This document shows, piece by piece, positions 52,083 to 60,939 of a DNA stretch of 64,000 bases; position 1 is the stretch's first letter; every line of letters begins with the position of its first letter. The notes under the pieces are model-generated. The model did no database searches and was not told where the DNA came from. It saw only the letters and a program-made list of their open reading frames with translations. The stretch is from Ruania alkalisoli (GTDB lineage Bacteria; Actinomycetota; Actinomycetes; Actinomycetales; Beutenbergiaceae), in NCBI RefSeq assembly GCF_014960965.1, contig NZ_CP063169.1, forward strand, positions 1,459,581-1,523,580. The letters run 5' to 3'. The position numbers were made by a program, and so were the translations under genes.

Positions 52083-52322
52083 GGGGGCTGAAACTCAGGG
52101 TCGACCGCCTTCAGGGGCCGAATAATCGACCCCTGAGGCCGACCAGCTGTCGTCGGTGACCCACGCGAGCTGGAGAGGGGCCTGAAAGTCGGGGTCAACG
52201 CGCCTCAGGGGCCGAATAATCGACCCATGAATCACACCCCTGGTGCGGCGGTGACCTCAGCCCCGCTGCGGGCCTGAAACTTGGGGTCAACCCGCTTCAT
52301 GGGTCAATAGTTCGGCCCCGGA
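52083..52322. repeat. Three tandem imperfect repeats (about 93 bp) with 26-bp palindromes
   Basis: In the 317-base gap between helicase and pncB. Each unit begins GGGCCTGAAA(C/G)T..GGGTC(A/G)AC and contains a 26-base palindrome centred on CGAATAATCG: at 52111-52136 (nearly perfect, TCAGGGG arms), 52205-52230 (one arm change) and 52297-52322 (degenerate, closer to the inverted version). Periods are 94 and 92 bases. No gene is seen here. Confidence 0.85.
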
Positions 52323-52349
52323 GCGGGGCGGGTCGACCTTGAGTGTCTC

Positions 52350-53687
52350 TCAGACCGCGATGTGTGTGGTCGGGATGGCGGGATCCCCGGCCGAGAGGCG
52401 GCGCGCGTATGGGGACAGCTCGGCTCGCGAGGTGCGGTGGCGCTCGGCAGCTCGAGTGACGCCGTCGGAGCCGGTGAATCCCGACTGCACGACGCCGTCC
52501 AGGACGAGGGGCACATGCAACCCGCGCAGACTGTCCTCGGCGGGCTCCCACCCGGCGAGCGCTCCGCTGACCACGACTTCCTCGACTGCCCGGCCGGCAG
52601 TGTCCACCCGGCGGGCAGCGGCCTTACGCCCACCGACGCTCGACTTCGAGGCGGATGCCTTCTGCACCGGCTCCATCACGCCGTCGCTGTTCTCACGCTG
52701 GACCAGCTTGTAGACCATTCCGCAGGTCGGCGCCCCGGATCCGGTCACCACTGAAGTGCCCACACCGTAGGAGTCGACCGGGGCGGCGGCGAGGGAGGCG
52801 ATCGCGTGCTCGTCCAGGTCGGAGGAGACCACGATCTTCGTGCCGGCAGCGCCGAGGGAGTCGAGCTGGTCGCGCACCTCCCGGGCCACCATGCCCAGGT
52901 CTCCGGAGTCCAGGCGTACTGCGTCCAGGCCGGTTCCGGCGGCTGCGATCGCACGGCGCACGCCCTCGGCGATGTCGTAGGTGTCAACCAGCAGTGTGGT
53001 GGCATCTCCGAAGGAGGCGACCTGTGAGGCGAATGCCGAGGGCTCGTCGTCATGCAGCAGTGTGAAGGCGTGTGCGGCGGTGCCGATCGTCGTCAGACCG
53101 TACCGGCGGCCCGCCTCCAGATTGGACGTGCCTGCGAACCCGCCCACGACGGCGGCCCGAGCGGCGGCGACCGCGGCGTACTCATGTGCGCGCCGACCAC
53201 CCATCTCCAGACAGGGCCGGGTGCCAGCGGCACTGGTCATCCGCGACGCCGCCGACGCCACTGCCGAGTCGTAGTTGAGGATCGAAAGCACCAGCGTCTC
53301 CAGCAGCACACCTTCGGCGAACGACGCCTCGACCGTCATCAACGGAGAGCCAGGAAAGAACACCTCGCCCTCGGCATAGCCGTAGATCTCACCCGTGAAG
53401 CGGTAGTTCGCGAGGAACTCCAGCGTCTGGTCGTTCACGATGCCACCCTCGCGGAGGAACTCCAGCTCGGCATCGGCGAAGCGGAATGTGCTCAGCGCCT
53501 CCAGCACCCGTCCGGTTCCGGCCACCACGCCATAGCGGCGTCCGGCAGGCAGGCGCCGGGTGAAGACCTCGAAGACGCATCGCCGGGACGCCGTGCCGTC
53601 GGCGAGCGCCGCCTGCAGCATCGTCAGCTCGTAGCGGTCGGTGAGCAGGGCCATGCTGGGCTGGGTGCCCCTCTGTGACGCGGACAT
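52350..53687 (-). CDS. pncB: Nicotinate phosphoribosyltransferase
   Basis: A 445-residue enzyme converting nicotinate, PRPP and ATP to nicotinate mononucleotide in NAD salvage. [17 protein letters not shown] at the start, [15 protein letters not shown] and [19 protein letters not shown] are family segments. The frame stays open upstream to 54188, but the real start is ATG 53687, 6 bases after reverse-strand TACCGT (complement of 53694-53699). Divergent from clpS, as in Mycobacterium (pncB1-clpS). Confidence 0.94.
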   Translation of the reverse strand: MSASQRGTQPSMALLTDRYELTMLQAALADGTASRRCVFEVFTRRLPAGRRYGVVAGTGRVLEALSTFRFADAELEFLREGGIVNDQTLEFLANYRFTGEIYGYAEGEVFFPGSPLMTVEASFAEGVLLETLVLSILNYDSAVASAASRMTSAAGTRPCLEMGGRRAHEYAAVAAARAAVVGGFAGTSNLEAGRRYGLTTIGTAAHAFTLLHDDEPSAFASQVASFGDATTLLVDTYDIAEGVRRAIAAAGTGLDAVRLDSGDLGMVAREVRDQLDSLGAAGTKIVVSSDLDEHAIASLAAAPVDSYGVGTSVVTGSGAPTCGMVYKLVQRENSDGVMEPVQKASASKSSVGGRKAAARRVDTAGRAVEEVVVSGALAGWEPAEDSLRGLHVPLVLDGVVQSGFTGSDGVTRAAERHRTSRAELSPYARRLSAGDPAIPTTHIAV

Positions 53688-53768
53688 GAGGCAACGGTAA
53701 CGGCCCCAGGTCGATCGAGGTGCTGGTACCGGGCTGCCTCGGCGCGCGCGGATCCGTACGCTGGGGCC

Positions 53769-54080
53769 ATGGTCGTCGCCAGTACCCCCGTCAGCACGCC
53801 GGACACCGAGTCCGTCACCGATGCTGCCGAAGCGATCGCGCCCGATCGTCCGTGGCGCACCATTGTCTGGAACGACCCGGTGAACCTGATGAGCTATGTC
53901 ACCTACGTCTTCCGTAGCTACTTCGGCTACTCGGAGCAGAAGGCAAGAACCTTGATGCTGCAGGTGCACCACGAGGGACGCAGCGCCGTCTCGCACGGCA
54001 GCAGGGAACAGATGGAGGTGGACGTGCAGGCGATGCACTCCTTCGGGCTCTGGGCCACACTCGCCCAGGACGGCGACTGA
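53769..54080 (+). CDS. clpS: ATP-dependent Clp protease adaptor ClpS
   Basis: A 103-residue N-recognin that delivers N-degron substrates to ClpC/Clp[19 protein letters not shown] is the ClpS signature with the Asp-Pro binding pocket, and MQVHHEG... is replaced by [17 protein letters not shown] (53757-53762) lies 6 bases before the ATG (leaderless). The stop shares one base with the DUF2017 start (TGATG). Confidence 0.94.
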   Translation: MVVASTPVSTPDTESVTDAAEAIAPDRPWRTIVWNDPVNLMSYVTYVFRSYFGYSEQKARTLMLQVHHEGRSAVSHGSREQMEVDVQAMHSFGLWATLAQDGD

Positions 54081-54703
54081 TGCGAGCCTTCGTCCGCCGT
54101 CGGGGTGCGTTCGTGGCCGAGGTGAGTCCGGATGAGCGCACCATCCTTGCCCGCGTAGTGGCCGATACCTGCGAGTTGCTCGGCGCACCGGTTTCCCGGG
54201 AACCCCCTGACGGCGCAGCCCGCCCCCGTGGGGAGGGTACGGATCCGTTGTTCCTGGCGTGGCCTGCCGATGGGATCGCCGCTCCCAGTGACCCGGCTCT
54301 GGCCCGGCTGTTGCCTGACGCCAGTGTCACCGATGAGGAGGTCTCGGCCGAGTTCCGCCGGCTGACCGAGGTCGATCTGCGGGAGACGAAGGCGGCGCGA
54401 TTGCGGATGGTGTGGGCTGCTCTGCAGGTCCCTGGTGATGAGGTGCGGGTATCGCCGGAGCATGCGATGGACTGGGCGGGTGCGCTCAACGACGTCCGGT
54501 TGGTGGTGGCCGAGCGGCTCGGGATCCGCACCGAGGAGGACGCCGAGGCGTTGCACGGGGCGCTCGAGACCCCGCAGCACGGGCCGACGACGCCGCACAG
54601 CGAACGGGACGAGATCCGCGAGGCGCTCGGCATGCTCTACTCCGCCCTGACCTGGTTGCAGGAGTCGCTGCTGCAGGTGATGCTGCCCACACTCGACCGC
54701 TGA
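54080..54703 (+). CDS. DUF2017 family protein
   Basis: A 207-residue, mostly helical protein. This family sits directly after clpS in most actinobacteria; function unknown, possibly tied to ClpS/ClpC action. The C-terminus ends with ALGMLYSALTWLQESLL. Overlap of one base with clpS shows translational coupling. Confidence 0.88.
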   Translation: MRAFVRRRGAFVAEVSPDERTILARVVADTCELLGAPVSREPPDGAARPRGEGTDPLFLAWPADGIAAPSDPALARLLPDASVTDEEVSAEFRRLTEVDLRETKAARLRMVWAALQVPGDEVRVSPEHAMDWAGALNDVRLVVAERLGIRTEEDAEALHGALETPQHGPTTPHSERDEIREALGMLYSALTWLQESLLQVMLPTLDR

Positions 54704-54742
54704 GCGGTGCGTGCCCAGTCCAGCGGGCCTACCCTCGTGGAG

Positions 54743-55579
54743 GTGAGCGACGCACCTATCGGCATCTTCGACTCTGGTGTCGGAGGCCTGACGGTCGCGC
54801 GGGCCGTGATCGACCAGCTGCCGAACGAATCCGTGCGCTATGTGGGCGACACGGCGCATGGACCCTACGGTCCGCTGCCGATCGCCGAGGTGCGCGCGCA
54901 TGCGCTGGCGGTGATGGACGATCTCGTCGCCTCCGGGGTGAAGATGCTCGTCATCGCCTGCAACTCTGCCTCTGCCGCCGTGCTACGAGATGCGCGTGAG
55001 CGGTACACGATCGGCCGGGGCGTCCCGGTGGTCGAAGTGATCCAGCCCGCCGTCCGGCGTGCGGTCGCCGCTACCCGGTCGGGGCGCATCGGTGTTATCG
55101 GCACGCGGGCCACCATCGATTCGCGCGCCTATGAGGATGCCTTCGCCGCCGCTCCGCACCTGCAGTTGACCACGACGGCGGCCCCTCGGTTCGTGGAGTT
55201 CGTCGAGCGAGGCATTACGTCCGGCCCGGAGCTGCTGGGGGTGGCGCGGGAGTATCTTGCGCCGGTGCTGGCGGCGGATGTGGACACGCTTGTGCTGGGG
55301 TGCACGCACTATCCCCTGCTGACCGGTGTGGTCCAGTACGTGGTGGGGGACGCCGTCACGTTGGTCAGCAGTGCGGAGGAGACCGCCAAGGACGTCTACG
55401 CCGCACTGGTCGCGCACGGGCTCGAGCGCAGCGACGAAGCGCCTGCCTCCCACGCCTTCCTCAGTACGGGCGAGCCCGCCGCTTTCACCCAGCTCGCGCG
55501 GCGCTTCCTCGGCCCCGAGGTCGGCGCCGAGTCCGCGGCCGAGATCACCGGTGAGATTCCGGCGGTGATGCACCCGTGA
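54743..55579 (+). CDS. murI: Glutamate racemase
   Basis: A 278-residue enzyme making D-glutamate for peptidoglycan. [17 protein letters not shown] at the N-terminus, catalytic Cys in VIACNSASA and in LGCTHYPLL, and [11 protein letters not shown] are all present. GTG 54743 lies 7 bases after TACCCT (54730-54735); the frame's upstream GTG 54707 precedes that box and is rejected. Stop overlaps the MBL gene start (GTGA). Confidence 0.96.
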   Translation: MSDAPIGIFDSGVGGLTVARAVIDQLPNESVRYVGDTAHGPYGPLPIAEVRAHALAVMDDLVASGVKMLVIACNSASAAVLRDARERYTIGRGVPVVEVIQPAVRRAVAATRSGRIGVIGTRATIDSRAYEDAFAAAPHLQLTTTAAPRFVEFVERGITSGPELLGVAREYLAPVLAADVDTLVLGCTHYPLLTGVVQYVVGDAVTLVSSAEETAKDVYAALVAHGLERSDEAPASHAFLSTGEPAAFTQLARRFLGPEVGAESAAEITGEIPAVMHP

Positions 55580-56346
55580 GACTCATCGTTCTCGGCTGCT
55601 CGGGATCGGTATCCGCACCGGACTCGGCATCCTCGTCCTACCTGGTGGAGGCCGACGACGGTGCCCGCACCTGGCGCGTGGTGCTCGACCTGGGATCCGG
55701 TGCGTTCGGGCAGCTGTTGGGGCAGGGTGAGCCTGCATCGGTGGATGCGGTGTTGTTCTCGCATCTGCATGCCGACCACATGGTCGATGCTGCCGCGATG
55801 CACGTGTACCTGAGGTATGGACCCCAGGGGCCGTACCCGGTGATGCCGGTCTACGGCCCGTCCGAGACCGCCGCCCGCATCGCCCAGGTGTGCGGAAACG
55901 GGGAGACGGTCGACGGCGAGTTCGAGTTCCGCTCCTGGGTTACGGGCCAGGAGGTGCGCATCGGCCCGATGGTCATCCGGGTGCACGAGGTTCGCCACCC
56001 GGTGCCCGCGTACGCCATCCGCATCGAAGGGCCCGGCGAGGATGGCGGCCGCGCGGTCCTGACCTACAGCGGCGACACCGACACCTGCGAAGGTCTGATC
56101 GAGGCCGCACGCGAGGCCGACCTGTTTCTCTGCGAGGCCGCGTTCAGTGAGCCCTGTTCGGCGCCCCGGGGCATCCACCTCACCGGCCGGCGGGCTGGCC
56201 AGAGCGCCGCGCGGGCCGGTGCGCGGCACCTGCTGTTGACCCACATCCAGCCCTGGGTGGACAGCAGTGCCGTCGCGGCCGAGGCGGGCAGCGAGTACGG
56301 CGGACCGGTGGATCTCGCCCGTCCTGGGGCGCTCTGGCGGGTGTGA
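55576..56346 (+). CDS. MBL-fold hydrolase, Rv1339-type cAMP phosphodiesterase-like
   Basis: A 256-residue metallo-beta-lactamase fold protein: [12 protein letters not shown] metal motif, the later His in [14 protein letters not shown], and [11 protein letters not shown]. By position between murI and rph it corresponds to Rv1339 of M. tuberculosis, reported to be an atypical class II cAMP phosphodiesterase. Activity here is inferred from synteny and motif only. GTG start overlaps the murI stop. Confidence 0.85.
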   Translation: MRLIVLGCSGSVSAPDSASSSYLVEADDGARTWRVVLDLGSGAFGQLLGQGEPASVDAVLFSHLHADHMVDAAAMHVYLRYGPQGPYPVMPVYGPSETAARIAQVCGNGETVDGEFEFRSWVTGQEVRIGPMVIRVHEVRHPVPAYAIRIEGPGEDGGRAVLTYSGDTDTCEGLIEAAREADLFLCEAAFSEPCSAPRGIHLTGRRAGQSAARAGARHLLLTHIQPWVDSSAVAAEAGSEYGGPVDLARPGALWRV

Positions 56347-56581
56347 CACATCCCACCGTGCGTGTGGTGATGTGGCTGCCCCCGTGCCCGGAGCGAGGGC
56401 GAGCGAGCGCGGACCGCCGACCGCCTCGAGTGGTGCGATCGTGCCGTTCTCGTCCCTACCCTGCGGGTGTGCTCGGGCCCGGATCGTGGGGCAGGAACGG
56501 GTGGCGTGGCGGCTAGGGTGTGATCGTCCACGCACCAGACGTGGGTGTCACGGAGTGGTAAAGGCTCGGTAGTCTCCCGCT

Positions 56582-59278
56582 ATGACCGATGCATCGGAAG
56601 CGACCGTGACCACGCCCGCGAACGGGATCGCCACCGGCTCCCGGACGGGAGCAGTGCTCGAGATGCCAGACGCACTCCGGCACGACGTACGCCTGCTCGG
56701 TGAGCTGCTCGGAACAGTGCTCACCGAGAGCGGTGGACCCGAACTGCTGGCCGACGTCGAGCGGCTACGCGAACTGACCATCTCCGCCTACGACGACGCC
56801 GGAAGCGACGCTTTCGCCCGCGCCGAGGAGCTGGTGGAGTCCTTCACCCTCGACCGGGCCGAGAAGGTGGCCCGCGCGTTCACCTGCTACTTCCACCTCG
56901 TCAATCTCGCCGAGGAGTTCCACCGTGTGCGCGCACTGCGCTCCCGCGAGAGCGGGAAGGCGGCCACCGGCCGTGCTCCGGAGGACTCGCTGAAGGGAGC
57001 CTGGGCCTTCCTGACCGAGGAGGTCGGCGAGGACGAGGCCCGACGACGTCTGGACGGACTCGAGTTCCGTCCCGTCCTGACGGCGCACCCCACCGAGGCC
57101 CGGCGCCGCGCCGTGGCAGCGAGCATCCGCAGCATCTCCGAGCTGCTCGCCGAGCGGGACGACCCGCGGCTGGGGGACGCCGGGCTGGAGGCCAACCGCC
57201 GTCAGCTGCTCTCCCAGATCGACCGCCTGTGGCGCACCTCGCCGCTGCGCAGCACCAAGCCCACCCCGCTGGACGAGGTGCGCACCGCGATGGGCATCTT
57301 CGACCAGACCCTGTTCAGCGCACTACCGCAGATGTACCGCAAGGTGGACGCGCTCCTGCAGGACCCGGACTCTCCGGCACCGCTTCAGGCGCCCGCGTTT
57401 GTGCGCCTCGGCAGCTGGATCGGCGCCGACCGGGACGGCAACCCGAACGTCACGTCCTCCATCACTCGCTCGGCGGCGGCCATCGCCTCCGAGCACGTGT
57501 TGACCGCGCTGGAGGAGGCCGCCGACCGGGTCGGCCGTGCGCTCACCCTCGGTGCGGACACCACTCCGGCATCGGAGGAGCTGGAGGGGTTGTGGAACCG
57601 TCAGCGTCAGCTCTCCACCGAGCTGACCGACGAGGTGGCCGGCAAGTCACCGAACGAGCCGTACCGGCGCGTGATGCTGGTGATCGCCGAGCGGATCGCC
57701 GCCACCCGCCGCCGGGATGCCGACCTCGGCTACGACCAACCTGAAGAGCTCCTGGCCGATCTCTCCGTCGTCCAGTCCTCTCTCGTGGCCGCGGGTGATG
57801 CCCGTCAGGCGTATGGCGACGTGCAGGACCTGATCTGGCAGGTGCAGACCTTCGGATTCCACCTCGCTGAGCTCGAGGTACGCCAGCACTCGAAGGTGCA
57901 CAATCAGACCCTGGAGGACATCGACTCCGGCGGCGAGCTGAGCCCGATGAGCCAGGAGGTGCTGGAGACCCTGCGCACCATCTCCTCGATCCAGCGGCGC
58001 CACGGTGAGTTGGCCGCGCATCGCTACATCATCTCCTTCACCACGTGCGCCGCGGACATCGCAGCCGTCTACCGGCTCGCGGAGGAGGCGCTCGGCTCCG
58101 CCGAGGACGCCCCCACGCTGGACGTCATCCCGCTGTTCGAGACCTTCGCCGACCTGCAGGCCAGCACCGACGTGCTGGAGGAGATGCTGACCCTTCCCCA
58201 GGTGCAGGCGCGACTCGAGGCGACCGGACGCCGTCTGGAAGTGATGCTCGGCTACTCCGACTCCTCCAAGGACGTCGGGCCCGTCTCGGCTACCCTCGCT
58301 CTCTACGACGCGCAGGAGCGCATCGCGAAGTGGGCTGCCAAGCATGACATCAAGCTGACGCTCTTCCATGGCCGCGGCGGTGCGCTCGGACGAGGAGGCG
58401 GCCCCGCCAACCGCGCCGTGCTCGCTCAGCCGCCGGGCTCGGTGGACGGCCGGTTCAAGCTCACCGAGCAAGGTGAGGTCATCTTCGCGCGGTACGGCGA
58501 CCCGGTGATCGCCCAGCGTCACATCGAGCAGGTGGCCGCCGCCACCCTGCTGCAGTCCACCCCGGCTATCGAGGAGCGCAACTCCACCGCCGCGCGGGAC
58601 TTCGCCGATATCGCCGCCACGATGGACAAGGTGTCGCGAGACCGGTTCTACGAGCTCGTCCACACCGAAGGGTTCCCGGCCTGGTTCGGTGAGGTCACCC
58701 CGCAGGAGGAGGTCGGCTGGCTGCCGCTGGGCTCGCGCCCTGCCCGCCGTGGGCTGAGCATGGAGTCCCTGGAGGATCTTCGGGCGATCCCGTGGGTGTT
58801 CGCCTGGACCCAGGCGCGCATCAACCTCACCGGCTGGTTCGGTCTCGGCACCGCTCTCGCCGGTGTCGGTGAGGTGGAGCGGCTGCGGGACGCGTACAAG
58901 CGCTGGCCGCTGTTCGCCACGATGATCGACAACGTCGAGATGTCGCTGGCCAAGACCGACGAGCGGATCGCCCGCCGGTACCTGGCACTGGGGGACCGGG
59001 AGGACCTCGCGCAGCTGGTGCTGGACGAGCTCGCCCTCACCAAGCAGTGGATCGTGGACATCACGGAGCAGGAGCGGCTACTGGCCGGGCACCGCGTGCT
59101 CGGCCGCGCGGTGATGCTGCGCAGCCCCTATGTCGACGCCCTCTCGCTACTGCAGCTGCGGGCACTGCGGACGCTGCGTGCCGAGGACTCCGCCGACAGC
59201 GAGCACGACGAGGCGATCCGCCGGCTCATGCTGCTCAGCATGAATGGCGTGGCGGCAGGGCTGCAGAACACCGGCTGA
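56582..59278 (+). CDS. ppc: Phosphoenolpyruvate carboxylase
   Basis: An 898-residue enzyme carboxylating PEP to oxaloacetate (anaplerosis). Catalytic His in LTAHPTEARRR (about 167), GYSDSSKDVG (about 555), GRGGALGRGGGP (about 596), and the C-terminal AGLQNTG tail, where the terminal Gly completes the inhibitor-binding region. TAGTCT (56570-56575) lies 6 bases before the ATG. In Mycobacterium the same point of the operon has rph directly after the MBL gene, so ppc is an insertion here. Confidence 0.96.
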   Translation: MTDASEATVTTPANGIATGSRTGAVLEMPDALRHDVRLLGELLGTVLTESGGPELLADVERLRELTISAYDDAGSDAFARAEELVESFTLDRAEKVARAFTCYFHLVNLAEEFHRVRALRSRESGKAATGRAPEDSLKGAWAFLTEEVGEDEARRRLDGLEFRPVLTAHPTEARRRAVAASIRSISELLAERDDPRLGDAGLEANRRQLLSQIDRLWRTSPLRSTKPTPLDEVRTAMGIFDQTLFSALPQMYRKVDALLQDPDSPAPLQAPAFVRLGSWIGADRDGNPNVTSSITRSAAAIASEHVLTALEEAADRVGRALTLGADTTPASEELEGLWNRQRQLSTELTDEVAGKSPNEPYRRVMLVIAERIAATRRRDADLGYDQPEELLADLSVVQSSLVAAGDARQAYGDVQDLIWQVQTFGFHLAELEVRQHSKVHNQTLEDIDSGGELSPMSQEVLETLRTISSIQRRHGELAAHRYIISFTTCAADIAAVYRLAEEALGSAEDAPTLDVIPLFETFADLQASTDVLEEMLTLPQVQARLEATGRRLEVMLGYSDSSKDVGPVSATLALYDAQERIAKWAAKHDIKLTLFHGRGGALGRGGGPANRAVLAQPPGSVDGRFKLTEQGEVIFARYGDPVIAQRHIEQVAAATLLQSTPAIEERNSTAARDFADIAATMDKVSRDRFYELVHTEGFPAWFGEVTPQEEVGWLPLGSRPARRGLSMESLEDLRAIPWVFAWTQARINLTGWFGLGTALAGVGEVERLRDAYKRWPLFATMIDNVEMSLAKTDERIARRYLALGDREDLAQLVLDELALTKQWIVDITEQERLLAGHRVLGRAVMLRSPYVDALSLLQLRALRTLRAEDSADSEHDEAIRRLMLLSMNGVAAGLQNTG

Positions 59279-59304
59279 TCTGCGCGGAGGCAGGCGCGGA
59301 TAGG

Positions 59305-59353
59305 AAATCGCTCGTCGATCTGGTGGCGTGATCGCCAGATCGACGAGCGATTT
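59305..59353 (+). terminator. ppc terminator
   Basis: A perfect 19-base stem, AAATCGCTCGTCGATCTGG (59305-59323) with its complement at 59335-59353, loop of 11 bases, 26 bases after the ppc stop. It shows that ppc and rph are separate transcription units. Confidence 0.9.
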
Positions 59354-59465
59354 GCTGTTGTATGCCAGTTCCACGGCATCCGCGCCGGGGCCTGTGCCAT
59401 GTGGATCCGACTGGGCGCCCGGTTCACGGCAGGGAGGGGCTGGCCGCTGCCGTAGGCTCGATCGC

Positions 59466-60251
59466 ATGACTGAGAGCACTCCTGCATCCGCCGCCCGCGC
59501 GGACGGCCGCCGCCCCGACGAACTCCGCCCTGTGACCTTCCACCGCGGCTGGTCCGACCAGGCCGAGGGGAGTGTGCTGGTCGAGTTCGGCGGCACCCGG
59601 GTGCTGTGCACCGCCTCGTTCACCGAGGGCGTCCCACGCTGGCGCAAGGGGTCAGGCCTGGGCTGGGTGACCGCCGAGTACGCGATGCTTCCCCGCTCCA
59701 CGAACTCTCGCTCGGACCGTGAGTCCGTCAAGGGGAAGATCGGGGGACGCACCCATGAGATCTCCCGCCTGATCGGCCGCTCGCTGCGCGCGATCATCGA
59801 CGTCTCCGCCCTCGGTGAGAACACGGTCGTCCTCGACTGCGACGTGCTGCAGGCCGACGGCGGCACCCGCACCGCCGCGATCACCGGCGCCTATGTGGCC
59901 CTCGCCGACGCCATCGCCTGGGGCCGGGAGAACGGGGCGGTCAAGGCCGGTGCCACCGTGCTGACCGACTCCGTGGCCGCCGTCAGCGTGGGCATCATCG
60001 ACGGAACGCCGATGCTCGATCTTCCCTACGTCGAGGACGTGCGTGCGGAGACGGATATGAACGTCGTGGTGACTGGCGCCGGCTCGTTCGTGGAGGTGCA
60101 GGGCACGGCCGAGGGGGCACCGTTCCATCGCGCCGAGCTCGACTCCCTCCTCGACCTCGCGGTCGCCGGCACTGCGCGCTTGACGCAGCTGCAGAAGCAG
60201 GCGCTGGCAGCACCGCTCAGCCGCCGCGGCGCGCCGGGGCCGCTCGCATGA
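59466..60251 (+). CDS. rph: Ribonuclease PH
   Basis: A 261-residue phosphorolytic 3'-5' exoribonuclease trimming tRNA precursors. [48 protein letters not shown] and [16 protein letters not shown] are all RNase PH hallmarks; the catalytic Asp lies in the LDCDV strand. TAGGCT (59453-59458) is 7 bases before ATG 59466. Overlaps rdgB by 4 bases. Confidence 0.96.
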   Translation: MTESTPASAARADGRRPDELRPVTFHRGWSDQAEGSVLVEFGGTRVLCTASFTEGVPRWRKGSGLGWVTAEYAMLPRSTNSRSDRESVKGKIGGRTHEISRLIGRSLRAIIDVSALGENTVVLDCDVLQADGGTRTAAITGAYVALADAIAWGRENGAVKAGATVLTDSVAAVSVGIIDGTPMLDLPYVEDVRAETDMNVVVTGAGSFVEVQGTAEGAPFHRAELDSLLDLAVAGTARLTQLQKQALAAPLSRRGAPGPLA

Positions 60252-60883
60252 CGGCGCACGAGCAGCAGGGCGCAGAGGTGAACGCTCGGCTGGTGCTCGC
60301 CACACACAACCAGCACAAGGTGGCTGAACTCAGGGCCATCCTCAACGCCGCCGGGGTACCGGCCGAGGGTGTGGTCGGTGCCGGTGAGGTGGGGGCGAGT
60401 GAGCCGGTTGAAGACGGCGTCACCTTCGCCGAGAACGCTTTGATCAAGGCGCGTGCACTCGTCGCGCACACGGGCGTCGCTGCTGTGGCCGATGATTCCG
60501 GCCTCGCTGTGGACGTGCTCGGTGGGGCGCCGGGGATCTTCTCCGCCAGGTGGGCGGGCAGGCACGGTGACGACGCAGCGAACCTCGATCTGCTGCTCGC
60601 CCAGCTCGCCGACGTCCCCGCCGAGCATCGGGCGGCCGGGTTCGTCTGCGCGGCGGCCTTGGTGGCACCGGACGGCACCGAACACGTGGAGGTCGGCGAG
60701 CTGCGGGGGACACTGCTCACACAGCGCCGGGGGACCGGCGGATTCGGCTACGACCCGATCCTGCAGCCCGACGGCGAGGACCGCTCGTGCGCCGAGCTCA
60801 CGGCCGAGGAGAAGAACGCCATCTCCCATCGAGGGAAGGCCTTCCGTGCGCTAGCACCGCACATCGCCGCTGTGCTCATCTGA
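60248..60883 (+). CDS. rdgB: XTP/dITP diphosphatase (RdgB/HAM1)
   Basis: A 211-residue pyrophosphatase that removes ITP/XTP from the nucleotide pool. [42 protein letters not shown] and GGFGYDPIL are the family motifs. ATG overlaps the rph stop; GTG 60281 near the first motif is an alternative. Its stop codon is part of a TGTGCTCATCTGA motif shared with the downstream regulon. Confidence 0.95.
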   Translation: MTAHEQQGAEVNARLVLATHNQHKVAELRAILNAAGVPAEGVVGAGEVGASEPVEDGVTFAENALIKARALVAHTGVAAVADDSGLAVDVLGGAPGIFSARWAGRHGDDAANLDLLLAQLADVPAEHRAAGFVCAAALVAPDGTEHVEVGELRGTLLTQRRGTGGFGYDPILQPDGEDRSCAELTAEEKNAISHRGKAFRALAPHIAAVLI

Positions 60884-60905
60884 GTTCGGGATTGTGCTCA
60901 TCTGA
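60871..60905 (+). promoter_or_regulatory. Two direct TGTGCTCATCTGA motifs before the mannitol dehydrogenase gene
   Basis: Identical 13-mers at 60871-60883 and 60893-60905, 22 bases apart (two helical turns), just upstream of ATG 60940. The same core occurs by the regulator gene at 63396-63407 and 63431-63445. Confidence 0.7.
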
Positions 60906-60939
60906 TATCGTCGTCTCGACGACCACGCAAGGAGCCGAG

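Noticed and set aside
53688-54188. Upstream extension of the pncB frame to 612 codons
   Set aside because: Overlaps clpS on the other strand, and a leaderless-type box lies directly before ATG 53687.
56519-56534. CRP/GlxR-like site before ppc
   Set aside because: TGTGATCGTCCACGCA matches only one half-site of TGTGA-N6-TCACA.
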